A DNA stretch of 64,000 bases from Manihot esculenta (lineage: Eukaryota > Streptophyta > Magnoliopsida > Malpighiales > Euphorbiaceae). Both the position numbers and the translations under genes were made by a program. The notes beneath the pieces were generated by a model. The model saw only the letters and a program-made list of their open reading frames with translations, made no database searches and had not been told where the DNA came from. Position 1 is the stretch's first letter; the number at the start of each line of letters is the position of its first letter. The stretch is taken from assembly GCF_001659605.2 (NCBI RefSeq), contig NC_035178.2:10362062-10426061 (forward strand), read 5' to 3'. Positions 11,209 through 24,738 of this stretch are shown here, piece by piece.

Positions 11209-14200
11209 TTACGCTCTCTTCGTTTTATGATGGCACGCTTCAATATGTTCCAATGTCTCAACAATTTCTTTCACAGATGGTCGTAACTTAGGTTCAAGAT
11301 GAAGACACCTAACAGCAAGCTGAGCTATCTGTGAGACTTCCTTGTAGGGATATTTTCCCTCTAGTCTGGAGTCCATTACTTGTTTGAGCTTCCTTTTGCT
11401 TAATAGATAAGGTTTCACCCAATCCACAAGTACCTGTTGCTCTTTCGGCCGTCTTCTGTCAACTGCACGTAATCCTGTTAGCATCTCAACCACAACAACT
11501 CCGAAGCCATAGACATCACTCTTTACATACAAATGCCCTATTCAATCAGCAAAAACATCACTGTCATGGCAAAGCTTAAAAGCAGATCTATGTCGAGCAG
11601 TTTCAAGTAATTTCGGTTAACGAAGGTCACACTCAGAAGTTTTATGCAGATTATCATTTGACAGTGGAGTCCTTTAAGTTCCAAAAGATCAAAAGAAAAA
11701 AATTACCTGTGGCAATGTACTCTGGAGCAGCATAACCATATGTGCCCGCTAGAGTTGTTTCGACGTGTGAAGAACCAGCAGAAGGACCCAAAAATGCCAA
11801 GCCAAAGTCTGAAATTTTTGCATTATAAAACTGAAATCAAATGTTAGAAGAAATATAAGTTTTACGAATCCTGGTGTGAAATTTTTTGGAAAAAAGCAGT
11901 TTTATACATGTTTTTTAATGATTTAGCCTTCCTTCTCACAATCACAATGAGATGAATTGGAAAAACGAGAAAGACAGGATGATAAGGCACATCCTCATCA
12001 ACCAACATCATGTATTAATACAATTCTCTCTGGTTGGAGATCTAAAATATACAGATCTTTACCTTATCAAGAAGTATATTTGAAGATTTGAGATCTCTGT
12101 GAAGTATAACATGTGTGTGCATGTAAGCTAGTCCTCGAGCTGTTCCTAAAGCAATCTTAAACCTTATGTCCCATGGAAGTGGCCGAACTAAGCCTTCTGC
12201 ACAAGTAGACACAAATAGCATACAAAGAACAAGTTGAATGTTTACCCGAAACAGACAAACATGCAATTGTAGGAAACTATTATTCTATTTGGAGGAGTGT
12301 TAAACAAAGTTTCTCAACTCTTACTTCCGAATAGATGGTAATTTAAGCTGCCATTTTGCATGAAGTCATACACAAGAAGGAAGTTTTCATTCTCCATACA
12401 GTATCCCAACAACTTCACAAGGTTAGGGTGAGAAAGTCTTCCCAAAATTCGTATCTCTGTCTGTATTAAAATGGACAAAGCATAAGCATATAATACTCAC
12501 AGAGATCATTGTGCTGCAACACTATAATCTTAAGTAGAATTCTCAACTAGCTAGGCAAGAAAAATATCAACATAATAAATCATCTTATAAGAGGAACACA
12601 CTTCATAATTCCAGATAATCTGAAAATTAGATGTCTCCTTTAAATTTTGTCACAGTAAACAATCTCTTGGTAAGTTTGATTTCCATGATTCTTATTCTAT
12701 TACCATGTGAAAATGCAGAATTATGAGTTATTAGTTATGAACTTGTCTTCCAATTATATACAATTAGAAGGAGAAAACATAAATTTCATGAGGAAAGAGG
12801 GGGAAGGAAGACAGGATACATGAGGAACTGGTAGTTCTTTAACAAAATGATCAAATGGATCATAAGTTAATCAAAGAAATCTTTGGATAATATTATGCCA
12901 ATAGGCCAATAAAATGATTTGGGGTAATTTATAACATAGTTCCTGAGATTTAACAAAACCCACAGTTTAGTCTTTTTCATTTTAATAATAAACAATTTAG
13001 TTCCTGAGATTTCATTATGTTAATAAAATAATCATTCTGTTGATATTCACTATTAGACTAGAACAATTTAATCCTGCGAATTTCACTTTTCATAACGATT
13101 TAGTCTTTTTAATTTTAATAATTTGTAACAATTTAGTCCTTATAATTTAAATATCCATAATAATTTTGCCCCTTTAATTTGAGTTGACTTCTTCAATTTT
13201 TTTTTTCATAGTTGACTTCTCCAATTAACAATTGGCTAAAGGTAAATTTAATAAAATGACTATTTTGTTAATAAAATAAAAATTCAGGAACTAAATTATT
13301 TACTATTAAAAAAGCAGGGACTAAGTTATGGATTTTGCTAAACTTCAAGGACTATACTGTAAATTACCTAATTCCTCTTACAAGAAGTAACTTATCTATC
13401 GTCAAATAAGAATCTGATTGAAAACAACCCAATTGTTCATTAGCCTCACAAAACTTCAAGATCAAAGCATAGGGCTAACAACAGTTCATAGATCACCAAC
13501 AATTTCAAGCTAAATTTCATCAATTCATTCTTCCCTAACAATAACTATGATCAACAATTTCCATTTAGGACTAGAGATTTTCATTTTCCTGAACTGATGT
13601 CAAAAGAAGCACAGTAGAGAAGTTCCATAAATAAAATCAGAACCTACAAAATGCATTAAATTTTAAACACAAAGCAAAAACACATACCAGCCACTCCTTA
13701 AATCCTTGGTTGCCCGTGGTATCCAATTTCTTGATAGCGACCAACGATTTCTTTATGCCCTCAGATGGCACATGCTCCTTGAGCCCTCCTTTATAAACTT
13801 TTCCAAAACCTCCTCTTCCCAACACCTTATCTCTTCTAAAATTGCGGGTGGCAACCTTCAGCTGTGCATAAGTGAAAGCTCTCAAGTTTTCACCAGCAAT
13901 GGCTTCCCCATTAGAAAGAGCCTCAAAATCAATTTCATCGGAGGCTTGGCTGTTTTCAGTGGCAGTATTAGTCCCAAGAACTGTTAAACTGGTTCTCACT
14001 TGAGATACCCATGTGAAATTGGTGCTTGCCACAGTCTGCCCACTAAAGTCAGCAGCAAGAGATGAATCTACCCCCACACCCCCCCCCCCCCACCCAAAAA
14101 AAAAAAAAAAAAGCAATAGAACTGTTCAACAATGTTGTGTGCACATATGAAAGTACCAGGATTCAGATGGTCGACGGTGGTTGATATTGGTAGTGGGCAT

Positions 14201-14235
14201 GGCAGATCAGCAGGTGAGCCCCAGCAAATCCCCAT
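11209..14235 (-). CDS. Receptor-like cytoplasmic kinase (RLCK VII/PBL-like)
   Basis: Predicted serine/threonine kinase that relays signals from membrane receptors. Six exons by hand: 14235-14157, 14067-13688, 12460-12325, 12196-12063, 11830-11707 and 11537-11209, all with GT-AG junctions, giving 393 aa. The start is supported by the MGICWGS N-terminus, a myristoylation-type MGxC signal common in this class, so it probably sits on the plasma membrane. Glycine loop LGRGGFGKV (109-117); catalytic lysine in VAIKK (K139); HRDLKSSN catalytic loop (231-238, D233); DFG (251-253); activation segment [10 protein letters not shown]. All essential kinase residues are present. The linker to the catalytic loop is slightly short ([11 protein letters not shown]). 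Intron 1 (89 bp) has an odd oligo-G/oligo-T 3' end, and intron 2 contains a MITE-like insertion. It is most like PIX13/PBL kinases; the exact orthologue is unknown. Confidence 0.92.
12922..13369. mobile_element. MITE-like inverted-repeat element in RLCK intron 2
   Basis: The left end begins GGTAATTTATAACATAG and the right end is the approximate reverse complement of GGTAATTTACAGTATAG. The arms continue with alternating 'TTTAGTCC' and 'TTTAGTTCC' words. The whole 448 bp folds into a long imperfect hairpin. No coding capacity. The target duplication is unclear. Confidence 0.65.
14071..14112 (-). repeat. Oligo-C/oligo-A tract at an intron 3' end
   Basis: On the plus strand a run of 13 C (14079-14091) is followed by CACCC and 17 A (14096-14112). 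In the RLCK transcript this reads as oligo-U, then an oligo-G block directly upstream of the acceptor AG at 14069-14068. Such mononucleotide runs are prone to length errors and length polymorphism. Confidence 0.85.
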
Positions 14236-14423
14236 TAATCACTTCTGTATCCTTGCAGATTGGAAGGGGAGAGATGGAGAGATTAGAAGTCAATTTTGAG
14301 TTGGAAGAATCAGCACTCCATCCCTTCCCTGGAATTGTATGTGTCAACTTATGGCAGTTTGACATTTCATTACCGACTGAAACCTCTCATCGTCAATCAT
14401 TTTCTCATGATAATTTTAATTGA

Positions 14424-16315
14424 AATAAATAAATTTAAATTTATTATTAGTTACTTTATATTTAGTTCATTACTTATTATATTGATTAAATATTTTCATC
14501 TCTTAAATTTTTAATGAAAATCTCATGGTAAATATAATCAAAATACAATAATATTGATTAATTATAAACAACAATTTTAATTATTTAAATTATGTAATTA
14601 TCTTCATCACTTGAAAATATTAATTTTTATATCCTGTTAATATATTTAGAAAATATAATATTGAAAATCATAATTTAATAATAGTAAAATTATTTTACAA
14701 AATAATATTAACAAATTGAAAAGTATAACGGCAGCGATTCAATTCAGAATTCAGCGCATATTTAATAAATATCTCAATTATCAATATAAAAGATAATGAA
14801 TAAATAATATTTTTTTCAAAATTAAAAAAAAATCTCTTAAATTTATTTGAATATATTTACTAAGTCTAAGTATATGAATAATCACTTTTGAATATATTTT
14901 TGTATAATTATCTAACTCAGAACAATAAAAATCTCAGCAGCAGGAATCTCTTACTTCTCCGTTGCTGGTATTATTTGATTTAAATAAAAATTTTAATTGA
15001 ACTGAATTAATTTAAAATTTTAATTTATTTTTTTTTTATTTTAATTTTTAATTTTAAAAATTTTAATTATTTTAATTTGATTTGATTTTAATTAAAAAAA
15101 TTTTTAAAAAATTAAATTAATTCGATTAATAATAATGATATATTATTTTTAATAATATTGAGAGATTATGATATAATTAAAATTAAAATATTTTAATTAA
15201 ATTTTAAAATACTAAAAATAAGATCTAAAAATATTAAAAAGTCTAATTGATTAAATCGAACTGAATTAGACTAATTTGATTTGATTCAGTTTCTATTTAA
15301 AATTGATTTAGATTGATTTTTATAATTACTAAAATTTTAATTTTAATTTATTTAATTCAATTTAATTTTAAAAAACAAAGGTAAGCTACTAAAGCTCATA
15401 AAATTATAAATATTTAATTGACTAAAAAATTAAATTAAATTTATTTAAATTTTGAGTAAAAATTAAAAAAAAATGAACTTATTTTGAAATTACAACCTAA
15501 ATGTTAAGTATTTATTTTCCAATTTCCTTAATATTAAGCATTTGGAACAATGATTTTTAGGCACATATCTATATTTTTCAGATTAAAAAAATGTGATATT
15601 TATTTTTTTTAAATATTATATTCAAAAGGCCCCCACACTGGATCCACCCCTGCATGAACCAACCCAAAGGCCGAAGAAGCGACTCAGGATGGCGCAGTTT
15701 GACGTTGCTGGTAGAGTTTTTATGGAGAAAACTTTTTTTTTTTTTAATAAGTACTTCAATTAAAAATCATAAGAATGCCAAAATATTTTAATTGAAGTAT
15801 GCCAAAATATAACAAAATATTTTTTAATTAAGTTAGTTATATTTTTAATTTAAAATCATAAAAAATAATGTAGTTTAGTATAAGAATGTCAAAATAATAA
15901 AATAAAAATTTCAAACTATTCGTAATAATATGAGAAGATTTTTCAATAAGATTATTTATTTTTAATTATTTAATTTTGATTTTAAAATAAAAAATATTAA
16001 TAAATTAACATATAGAGTTTCTACATTGTCAAAATGTATAAAATATTATTGTGTTCTTGGACTTATGAACAGGATCTAAACAAGTTTTTCACAGGCCTGT
16101 ACTTCAAAGTGAAAACGAAAAGGTTACATAGTAACAAGTTATAGCTTTTCTTTCAACGTTGGATCTTCCCCTACTTCTCAGCAGTCCTCAACTGGAGGCT
16201 CCACTCCCCACTGAATAAGGCCGGCCTCCTCAGCCTGGTGACCATGGGGATTAAGCATAAAGATCTCTTTCTCTCTCTCTCTACACCAGAAGACTTCAGC
16301 TGTTAATTTCCATAC
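14424..16315. other. AT-rich intergenic DNA
   Basis: No gene recognised. It contains a MITE-like palindrome (about 14975-15375) and, at 15625-15720, a short GC-richer patch that looks like repeat debris. 16080-16315 is probably the 3' untranslated end of the LON-domain gene. Confidence 0.45.
14975..15375. repeat. MITE-like palindrome
   Basis: Words such as AATTGAACTGAATTAATTT at the left and AATTTATTTAATTCAATTT at the right are approximate inverted copies, with ATCGAACTGAATTAGACT inside. The ends are fuzzy and there is no coding capacity. Confidence 0.4.
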
Positions 16316-19300
16316 TTACTGCACATCTAGTGATTGGATAGCAAGCTTTGCTGCAACAATGGAGATGTTCTCTTTTACTAATTCTAAGGAATCATCTAGC
16401 CTTTGTAGTGTCTCTTTCACATCCATTGCTCTTAGCTTCAGTTGCTGCAACTTGAACATTTCTGATTGAGTAGATCCTGTCAACAGCACAACATCCAGAT
16501 CAGATTCAGTTCAGGCTGCCAAGTTCGGATCATATACGGGGTAAAAGAAAAAAAATTTGCCTGAAATAGGTTGTAAAGCTGTGAATGATATGCGCTCAGC
16601 CAGAGATGGAATGAAAGCTTTATCACATTCTAGGGATGGTTCCTTTTCAGCCCATGTTAAAGAGTTTGCAATGCGAGTCTGCAACAATGCTTCTTTGGGA
16701 GCCTATTAACATGAGATAAATTAGCAGATGATTCCTGTACGCTAAAAAATTGCAGTGTGACATGATACTGGTGAATCACAAGGCATCATTTCTATTGATA
16801 ATACGAGCAGGAAGAAGAAGAAGAAGAAGAAAAAGAAGAAAAACAATTCATACTTGACCTTAAACGCCTCTGAATTAACCAACTAGATTATACCAATTAC
16901 ACAATTTTCCCTTTAAACGCCCCTGAATTAACCATCAATAATTGATGGAATACATTCTTTTTCTACCAAAGAAGCTGGAAACTGCACATGCTATTGCTGT
17001 TGAGAGTGTGGCTCACGTTTAAGAAAAGGCACACCAAAGTAAAAACTCCTAATACAAAGAGAGGGGGTTTCACAAGGTACTGTAAATACCGTTCAGATAA
17101 TTTTGTAGTTACAAGTGTGTCCTATTTCTACACACAAAAGGAAAACTCTATTTTAGAGTTCTTATACTATTCTCTCTCATAGTGAAAAATCACAAGTTAC
17201 TCCCATGCATATAGGCACACTGCCAAGTATGGTAAAATACCTTATGGAATTGTTTACTCTTTCTGCATTAGTATTCTAATTTGAATGTGAAGTGTGTGGG
17301 TAATGTTTTCAAGAGTTTCTCCTCATCTATCACATTTTGCCATCCAAAAGTAGTATGGGAGCACAGCAAACAATATCACATATGTTTATGTGTAGCTTTT
17401 TTTTTTCTTTTAAAAAAAAAAAAAAAAAACAACAGGAAACTATTGAGACCTTGAAAATACCTATAAAAGCATGTAATTAATCTATCCCTAATGAGCTCTC
17501 AAACACTTCCATAAATTTAATCTCCATTTCACAGATATAAATTATAATTAACTAAATAACAGTTTCATTCAAACAACTTAAAATCATTAATGGAAAATAA
17601 TTATGTGTGCAACTGTAGACAAGCTGTCACACAATGTACCAAGTAAAAGTGGATGCCCTCATGCACTCAACACATGACAAACACAGAGAAAAAAAGAGAA
17701 ATTACCTTTAATTTAATTTCCAAGCTATTTAAACTGTAAAGAGCCTCTTTTACTGACATAAGTTTGGAGTCTATTTTACTTGCATCATCAGGAACCCAAT
17801 CCTTTACTGGCACGATTTCACCTATCAAGTAAGGATTTGACTGCAACTTGAATTTACAAACAAGTGATCAGTAGAAGCTGACTAGAACATAGCAAGATAT
17901 ACATTTTTAAATGGTATATGGTATAAATGGTGACAGAAGAGCTTGTAAAGGGAAAAATAGAGAACAAAAATTGGTAATGCCGATATAAATTGAAGAGAAA
18001 AATTTATCTAACAATATGCATTCCACATCTAATAATTGGCTCCTCAATCTCATTAGCATTCAATATTCTAGCCAGCTTTTTTGCATGACTGCATGCTAGA
18101 TACCTACCTGGTAATCCTTCTCAAAGTGAAAAAATAAAAATCAAGAGATACAAGGTTAGAAAAATTAAAGAGCTTTTGTTCCTAATAATGGCATGATTTG
18201 TCTTTAAAAGACATGCAACTCTTTGTTAAAAACTAAATCAAGCTTTTGTTCTTGTAAAAAGCATTAATTTAGTTTCCAACAGCATCATTATGCCAATTTA
18301 ATAGCACACTATTAGTAGTCAGTCAGAGTTTACCCACCTGCAAAAATTTCACAATCTTGACACGACCAATTCCCCTTATGGAGACTGATGCTCCAACATC
18401 TAAACGCTCAACCTGCAGAGAACTAAAATAAACTTAGTTTGAAGAAGTATAGCTAAATTTAAGTTTGACCTTAAAACTTCAAGAATCTTACATTTTCTAT
18501 AAAAACCAAACAGCCATGTCTAGCTGCAAATGATGCTTCAGTTCCTGAGCTGCTAATGAGGATGGGATCCAACACAAAATGCACAAATATCTTCTTCCTT
18601 CTTAATAGAGACTGCAATAGCAGATTATGAGATAAACTGCATTCAAGTTAGATTTTGCTTACTAGACTATTTGTGAAGCAATTAAAAATTCTTACACGAG
18701 TAATGGCTATATGTATATATATACTCCAATCCTCAAAAAACTATGAGTTTCAGACATAATGAGTTGAAAATTAAAGTATAACGTGAACAAGGGAATTAGG
18801 ACTCACAACACATAGACAATAATGTACACGAGGACAAGAAAATGAGTTTCTCGCCAATCAAATACATCGTTATTCATATGCTCCCAAACAGAATTTTAAG
18901 AAAAAGGTTTCAGGGTGAAAGGATTTTTTTTTTTACCCATTACTAATATCTACCTTTTTATTGCTTGCCTTCTTTTTTTCTCTCTCATTATTCTTCTCCA
19001 AAAGGATTTCAAAACCAGTTACCGAACATATATATCTTTTCTGCTAAGCAGGTCTTTTAGGTTAATTTCCATTGAGCTATCAGCCAAGTAAAGACAAAAA
19101 CTATGCAAATTAACCATCTCCAAGTCTATCAAAATAAATATCTTTTATTATATTATCGGGTGATTGTACAGTCATTTATGTTAGGTATTCATTGAAATTC
19201 TTCAAACAAAAGATAGTGAGTAATATTTGGTTCAAACTGAAATAAGAATGAACCGAATTAGTTTTAGAAATTTGGTTTGGTCCAAAGCCATCTTTGTTTT

Positions 19301-20048
19301 GATGAAAAATTATATGTTTTAATTTCTTTCCAATTATAGCCAAACTTAGTGTGAGAAACCTAACAAAACATAAATAGAGGAATAACAACCAATGCATGTC
19401 AGCTGAAGGAGAAAAATCAGGAGTTTTTTCTAAAATTCTTATCATTCTATAATACCCAAAATAAGGAAGTAAGTTAAAACAATGAAGCAAGACAATATTT
19501 CATGACAGCTTCAACGTGAAATATATATGTCTAAGAAAAGGGTCAAAGGTTTGCAAAAATTCTTCCCACAAACACACACAAGGTATAAAACAAAATAGTA
19601 CCTCCTCTAGCAGAGCAAGATATCTAGCTTCGTATAAATGCAGAACCTTGCTCTCTGATGGAACCAAAACCTGTCAATATGCAAGTGAAACAAAACTTAG
19701 ATAATCAACCTAGCTAATCCAAGAACGATTATGTGCTTCAACAAGCACAAAAATAGAGAGAAAAAGGGGAAGTAATAATTCTTGGAAATTTTATAAAGAG
19801 AATAAAACTGAAAAGCAGACCTCGCCCATGTTAAAAGGAAGAAGAGGAAGCTCGAGAGAGGTAGCATTTGGAGACAAATGGAGCCGTCTGATACTGCTAA
19901 GCCGATTATTCCCACCAAAATTCACCTGAAAAAAGGAGGAGTAGGATAACGGGTATTGAATTCGGGTGTAGAATTTGGGATTATGGAATCGGATTCTGCT
20001 AGAAACAGCAGCACTAGTTGAAAGGCTGAGGATTGCTCCGCTACTCAT
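16316..20048 (-). CDS. LON substrate-binding-domain protein, plastid-type
   Basis: Seven exons by hand: 20048-19821, 19670-19602, 18611-18492, 18412-18338, 17840-17706, 16702-16561 and 16476-16316, giving 309 aa. The first 60 or so residues are rich in S, R and hydroxylated residues with few acids, as in a chloroplast transit peptide. From about 63 (LELPLLPFNMGEVLVP) to about 200 the protein follows the N-terminal LON (PUA-like) domain, with HLYEARY, DPILISSSG, ERLDVGASVSIRGIGRVKI and LIGEIVPV. A C-terminal helix (about 256-309, QSEMFKLQQLKLRAMD...) looks like a coiled coil. There is no ATPase or protease domain, so it is a stand-alone LON-domain protein like Arabidopsis At1g75460/At1g19740, not the LON protease. 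The intron after exon 6 appears to use a GC donor. The precise function of the family is not established. Confidence 0.9.
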
Positions 20049-23000
20049 CGAAAAGAAGATAAACAGAATGGGAAAGAAAAAGAACTTTTCTTCTGATGCG
20101 AAGAAGAGGAGAAGAAGAAGAAGGTAAGAGAGAGAAGTTAAATGGGAGTGAAAGCCATAGCCATGGCTGTGGGAGTACAGGTTTTTAACGGTCACTGGAT
20201 TTGTTCCTTCCTCGCAATAGGCACTCTCTTTAGCGCGGGTATTTGGATAAAATTCGGCGGTGGGCAGTGAAGCAGGTGCTGCACTGTTGGCGAATGGGGA
20301 TTCTGTCCTAACACAGGCAGAGCGGTTAGGCCCTGGGTGGCATTTTGGACCCTACACTTCTCATTCAGCTATTGATCCACTGCCACGCCGATATTCTACG
20401 AGGGAAATCCTAAGCGTACTCCTGGCCTGCTGTTATAAAACGATTGAAACAAAATTATAATGCTTTATTTGGTTCGTGGGAAATGGAGAGAAAAGGAAAA
20501 AGAAAATTCCTTGATGTGATTAAAGAGGAGAAATGAAGAGAAAGGAAATGAAAAGAGGGGAAATTGCATTTTCCAATTTGCTACAAATGCTTCAAAATAA
20601 CTAAATTGATGGGAAATGTATGGGAAATAGGTGTAAAACACCTAAATACATTTTTTCCCTTTTTAAGGAAAAAATTTGATTTTTCCATTAAACTAATTAT
20701 TTATTCAAACAACATAAATTATTTCTTTTCATAAATAATTTTTTTTTCTCTTTCACTCTTTTTTATCTTCTCTGAGGATTTAACCCTTTTAAATTATCCG
20801 TAAACGACTCTCTTATACTTTTTCGATATAGATTTTTCTTTTTTCTTCTCGAAGAGAGTTATAAATAGATTTTTGAGTTTTTTATTTACAAATCGAATGC
20901 TTATTTTATGAGGAGTTTTATAATGGACCAGTAGATTCGTTTCATTTATGAATGGGACAACATAAAATAGTCTTTAAAGAGTTTACATATAACATAAGAG
21001 TTTTATCGGAGATACTCTCCTTCAACCGGTTAGAGAAGGGACAGATCTAATTTTTTGTACTTCATTGAGTTCTCCAAATGCTGATGTATCTTTATTGAAT
21101 CAATTTTTATCTTCTTTGCTATATTTGTATTTGGCTATGTGCTTGTGTGTGCAGGTGGAGACTTTTAGTTTTTTTCGCCGGTTGCAATCATTATATTTAT
21201 GGTACTGTCTATTCTCTGTTCTCAGTTTCTCAAGAGTTTGAAGTTTTTCAGGAGTTACGTTTGCCATCCAATATTTTCTTGACTCAGATCTAACTATTCT
21301 ACGGCTGGTATGCTTTTTAGAACTTTTCTGAAATTTATTTTCTTGTCTAGGGTGCTCCCATTGGAGTTTATAGACTTTGCATCATTTTACTTTTATGTAT
21401 ATATTATTCAGGTTGCATGCTCTGATTGAGGTCTTTTGGGTGACCGATCAATGATGATTGACAATGGCTGTCTGCGCATCAGGTTTAATATGTTTTAGAC
21501 CCTAATTGTATTTATTGGCTTTTTGGTGTTTTAGGAGATTTTTGTTTTAGAGCTTGGATATTCAATGAACTTGTTTTTAATTTTTTTTTTTTTTTACTTA
21601 TCAATCTTTTCTATTTTTTATTATCTCATTTTGCTTGTTGTGTATCGTTTGGACTTCATTCAATGAATCTTATCTTTGGAAAAAATAAAATAAGTCAAAT
21701 TTTCTTTCTTTTATTTTCTATTCATTCCTTTTTTTTCTTTTCTATTTATTTTCTCTCGTTAATAAAAAAAATAAAATAAGTCAAATTTCCTTTCTTTTAC
21801 AAATTACCTTACATAATTAAAGATCTAAACATAGGGAAAATTCCTTGCTATTCTAAATTTTAGTGATTCTAATTTAAATTTTAATAAGATACAAAACTAT
21901 GTTATTTTATTAGGAATACTTTATAACTTTATAAAAAATATAAAGCATAGCTTTCTAAAATTTAGAAGTGAGATTATTTCTTATTTTTGAATAAAATAAA
22001 CGATTTTTATTTAATTATTATAATTTTTATAAATTTAAAGATTTAATATAATCAATTCCAAATGGTATTGTAGTATAATTATGCATTTAGCCAAATAAGT
22101 ATTGTATAAAGATGCAAATAAAAATTGTTATTTATTTTAAATTAAATAAAGAAATGATTATTTCTATTATAAAAAATGAGAATTATTATTGATTGTGGAG
22201 TTTTTTTTTTAAAAAAAATATTAATTAATTTCTATTTTAAAATTATTTAATTGAAATGCCTATGTTAAATTAAACTGTATAATTTTTCTGTTGAATAAGT
22301 CATAGTAAACTTATTTTAATTTTAATTAGAAAAACTAAATAGTATACATTTTTAAAACTAATAAGAATTAAATAATACATAGAAATAATATTACAAAGAC
22401 TAAATCATATAAATATTTAGGACAATTAATTATTTTTTTGACAGAAATTAAGATAAAAGAATTTAATTTTATAAAATTTAATATTATTTTAATTAAATAA
22501 CTTTAAAATAAAAATAAATTAATAAATTTTTTAAAAATCAAGGAGTCTGTTAGTAATTCAACCTTATAAAAATATGGGTATAGAGACAAACCTAGCTAGA
22601 GGTCAAGTGGGGAATTGGGACCCCTAACTCACTGTTTCAAATTTTCAGGGGATGTAGTTGTAATTTTCAAACATTATTACTAAGGTTTTTGTTGAATAAC
22701 TTAATTTTGATGGACTTAGTGTTTTATTTGATTTCAATTAATTAATAATTAATAGTCCATCAAATATGAAAACTTTTGAAATTGTAATATTTGAAATATT
22801 TTTAGAATAATATTTTTTTATAATATTTAACATTTGGGATATTAGAATAATTAATTAACAGAAAATATTTTTTAATTAAAATAATTAACTTATTTTTTAA
22901 AAAATAATTTTTTTTGCTTTTAATTTTAAATATATATATTATTTATTTTCTCTTATTACAATTAAAATAAATTAATTGATTAAATATATATATTAAATTG

Positions 23001-24738
23001 CTTTGCAATAAAAATTTTATAAAATATAGAAGCAATTTAATTGAGTGATTTTAAAATAAGAATAAATTAATAAATTTTTTAAAAAATTTAGAAATCTAAA
23101 AGTAATTCTCCCTTAGTTCATTTATTACATGTGTATATTCATATTTATATTAATTTTAAAACTACTAATTTTATTTGCAATATTATTAATTTTTAATAAT
23201 AAACTATTTAAAATACAAAATCAATTAAGGTTCAATATAAGTGTTATTTTTTACTGCAAAAAGCTATGAACTTTAATTTTTCTAAGAAAAATGAATGTTT
23301 TATTATTTGCCAACTCTTTCTATAAAGATTGATTAGAAAAGAAGTTCCGAATTTTCTTTAAAAATATATATTTTTTTAGTTAAAAATCCTAATTAAGTAG
23401 GAGATAAATAGAAAATTAAGAATTTTAAAATTATTTAAACTCTAAAAAAATTTAAATAATAAAAAATAATATAATAATAAAGAGTATTTTTATCAATCCG
23501 ATTATTCAACTCCATCTTTTTACTTTTATATATTCATAATATTAAACATTAATTTTTTTTTCAATTAAGAACAAATCCAAATAACTTTTAGCAAGGCAAT
23601 TTTGTGAAGGAAATTAGAATTTAGTTTTTGTAGTTTAATAAAACTTACCCATCATCCCCAAAATTTTTAAAAAACAACTATTTAATATTTATAATTTTTA
23701 AAAAAATACTCTTTATTCTATAATTTTATTTTTTTTACAATTAAACTATAATAATATATAAATTCAGTATTATAATTCTATTTAATTTTATCTTATTTTT
23801 AAGAAATTTCTCAAAATATCACCTCTTTAATATTTAATAAATTTTAATATATTTAAAATAGATATAATCAAAAAATCAAGTGAACAAAAATTATATGAAA
23901 GAAATTATAATATAGCTAAATTTTCACAGTAAAGAAGAACTTATTGATCTTTAAAATTACAAAGACTAAATAGCCGGTTTTTAAAAACACAGAAGCTATT
24001 AAGATTCCCCAACATCATTTTGTGTAGCAAGCTGTAAGGTGGCTCAATGGATGCAAGCAAATTGCCCAACCATGTAAAATAGTTGTCTCTCTTCTTGATT
24101 GTTTATTTTCTCTTATTCCCAAATGTATATATTTCATTTTTTCAAAGGAAGATATTGCTTTCAATTAGCCAAAAACTGTCATCTACTGCACTAGCTCCGC
24201 AATATATTCTAAGATAATATATACTATGCGCATATGCATGCATCAAACATGTTGGACATTATATATAACACAAACTCCCAAATATTTCCGAGATCTAGAC
24301 AAGTTTGATCCTTTAAGATTCAAAGTGAATAGTCCTGCACGTGCTTTTAACCTTTAGGAGGCGGACCTCACAAGTGCCCAGGAAACGAATATGCCTGGTT
24401 TGAGATTCTTGTGTTTTTGTTCAAAGGAAGAAAGTGGTTCTTGATGAAAGATCCCACTTGCACAATGACTTCTCAGAAAGCAAACAACATGAACTGTACA
24501 CTGTTAAAATGGCCAATGCAACTATCATCAAACTCAAAACAATTACATCTACTATACCATGATTCCAAAGGTTAAAAAAGCTATTGTTAGCATACTATTC
24601 AAGAAAAAGAAGATTACAAAAAAAAAAAAAAAAAAACACTATACAAAAGTAAATCTTTAAAGCAAAATCCTGTTTAATTTAGATGAAGAATGAATGAACA
24701 CCATTTGTTATCTTAAACACATATTGCTATTGCATAAT
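20049..24738. other. Intergenic DNA between LON and RNF170-like genes
   Basis: 20049-20230 is the GAA/CT-rich leader and likely promoter of the LON-domain gene. 20460-21660 has moderate base composition but no convincing coding frame. 21700-24000 is AT-rich repeat debris. 24400-24738 is probably the 3' untranslated region of the RNF170-like gene. Confidence 0.45.
22440..23115. repeat. Two relatives of the AT-rich palindromic family
   Basis: The segments 22440-22580 and about 23000-23115 share a run of words (TTTTAAAATAA, AATAAATTAATAAATTTTTTAAAAA, then AAGTAATTC-like ends) in the same orientation. They resemble the palindromic family at 2560-2830. Boundaries are approximate. Confidence 0.4.
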
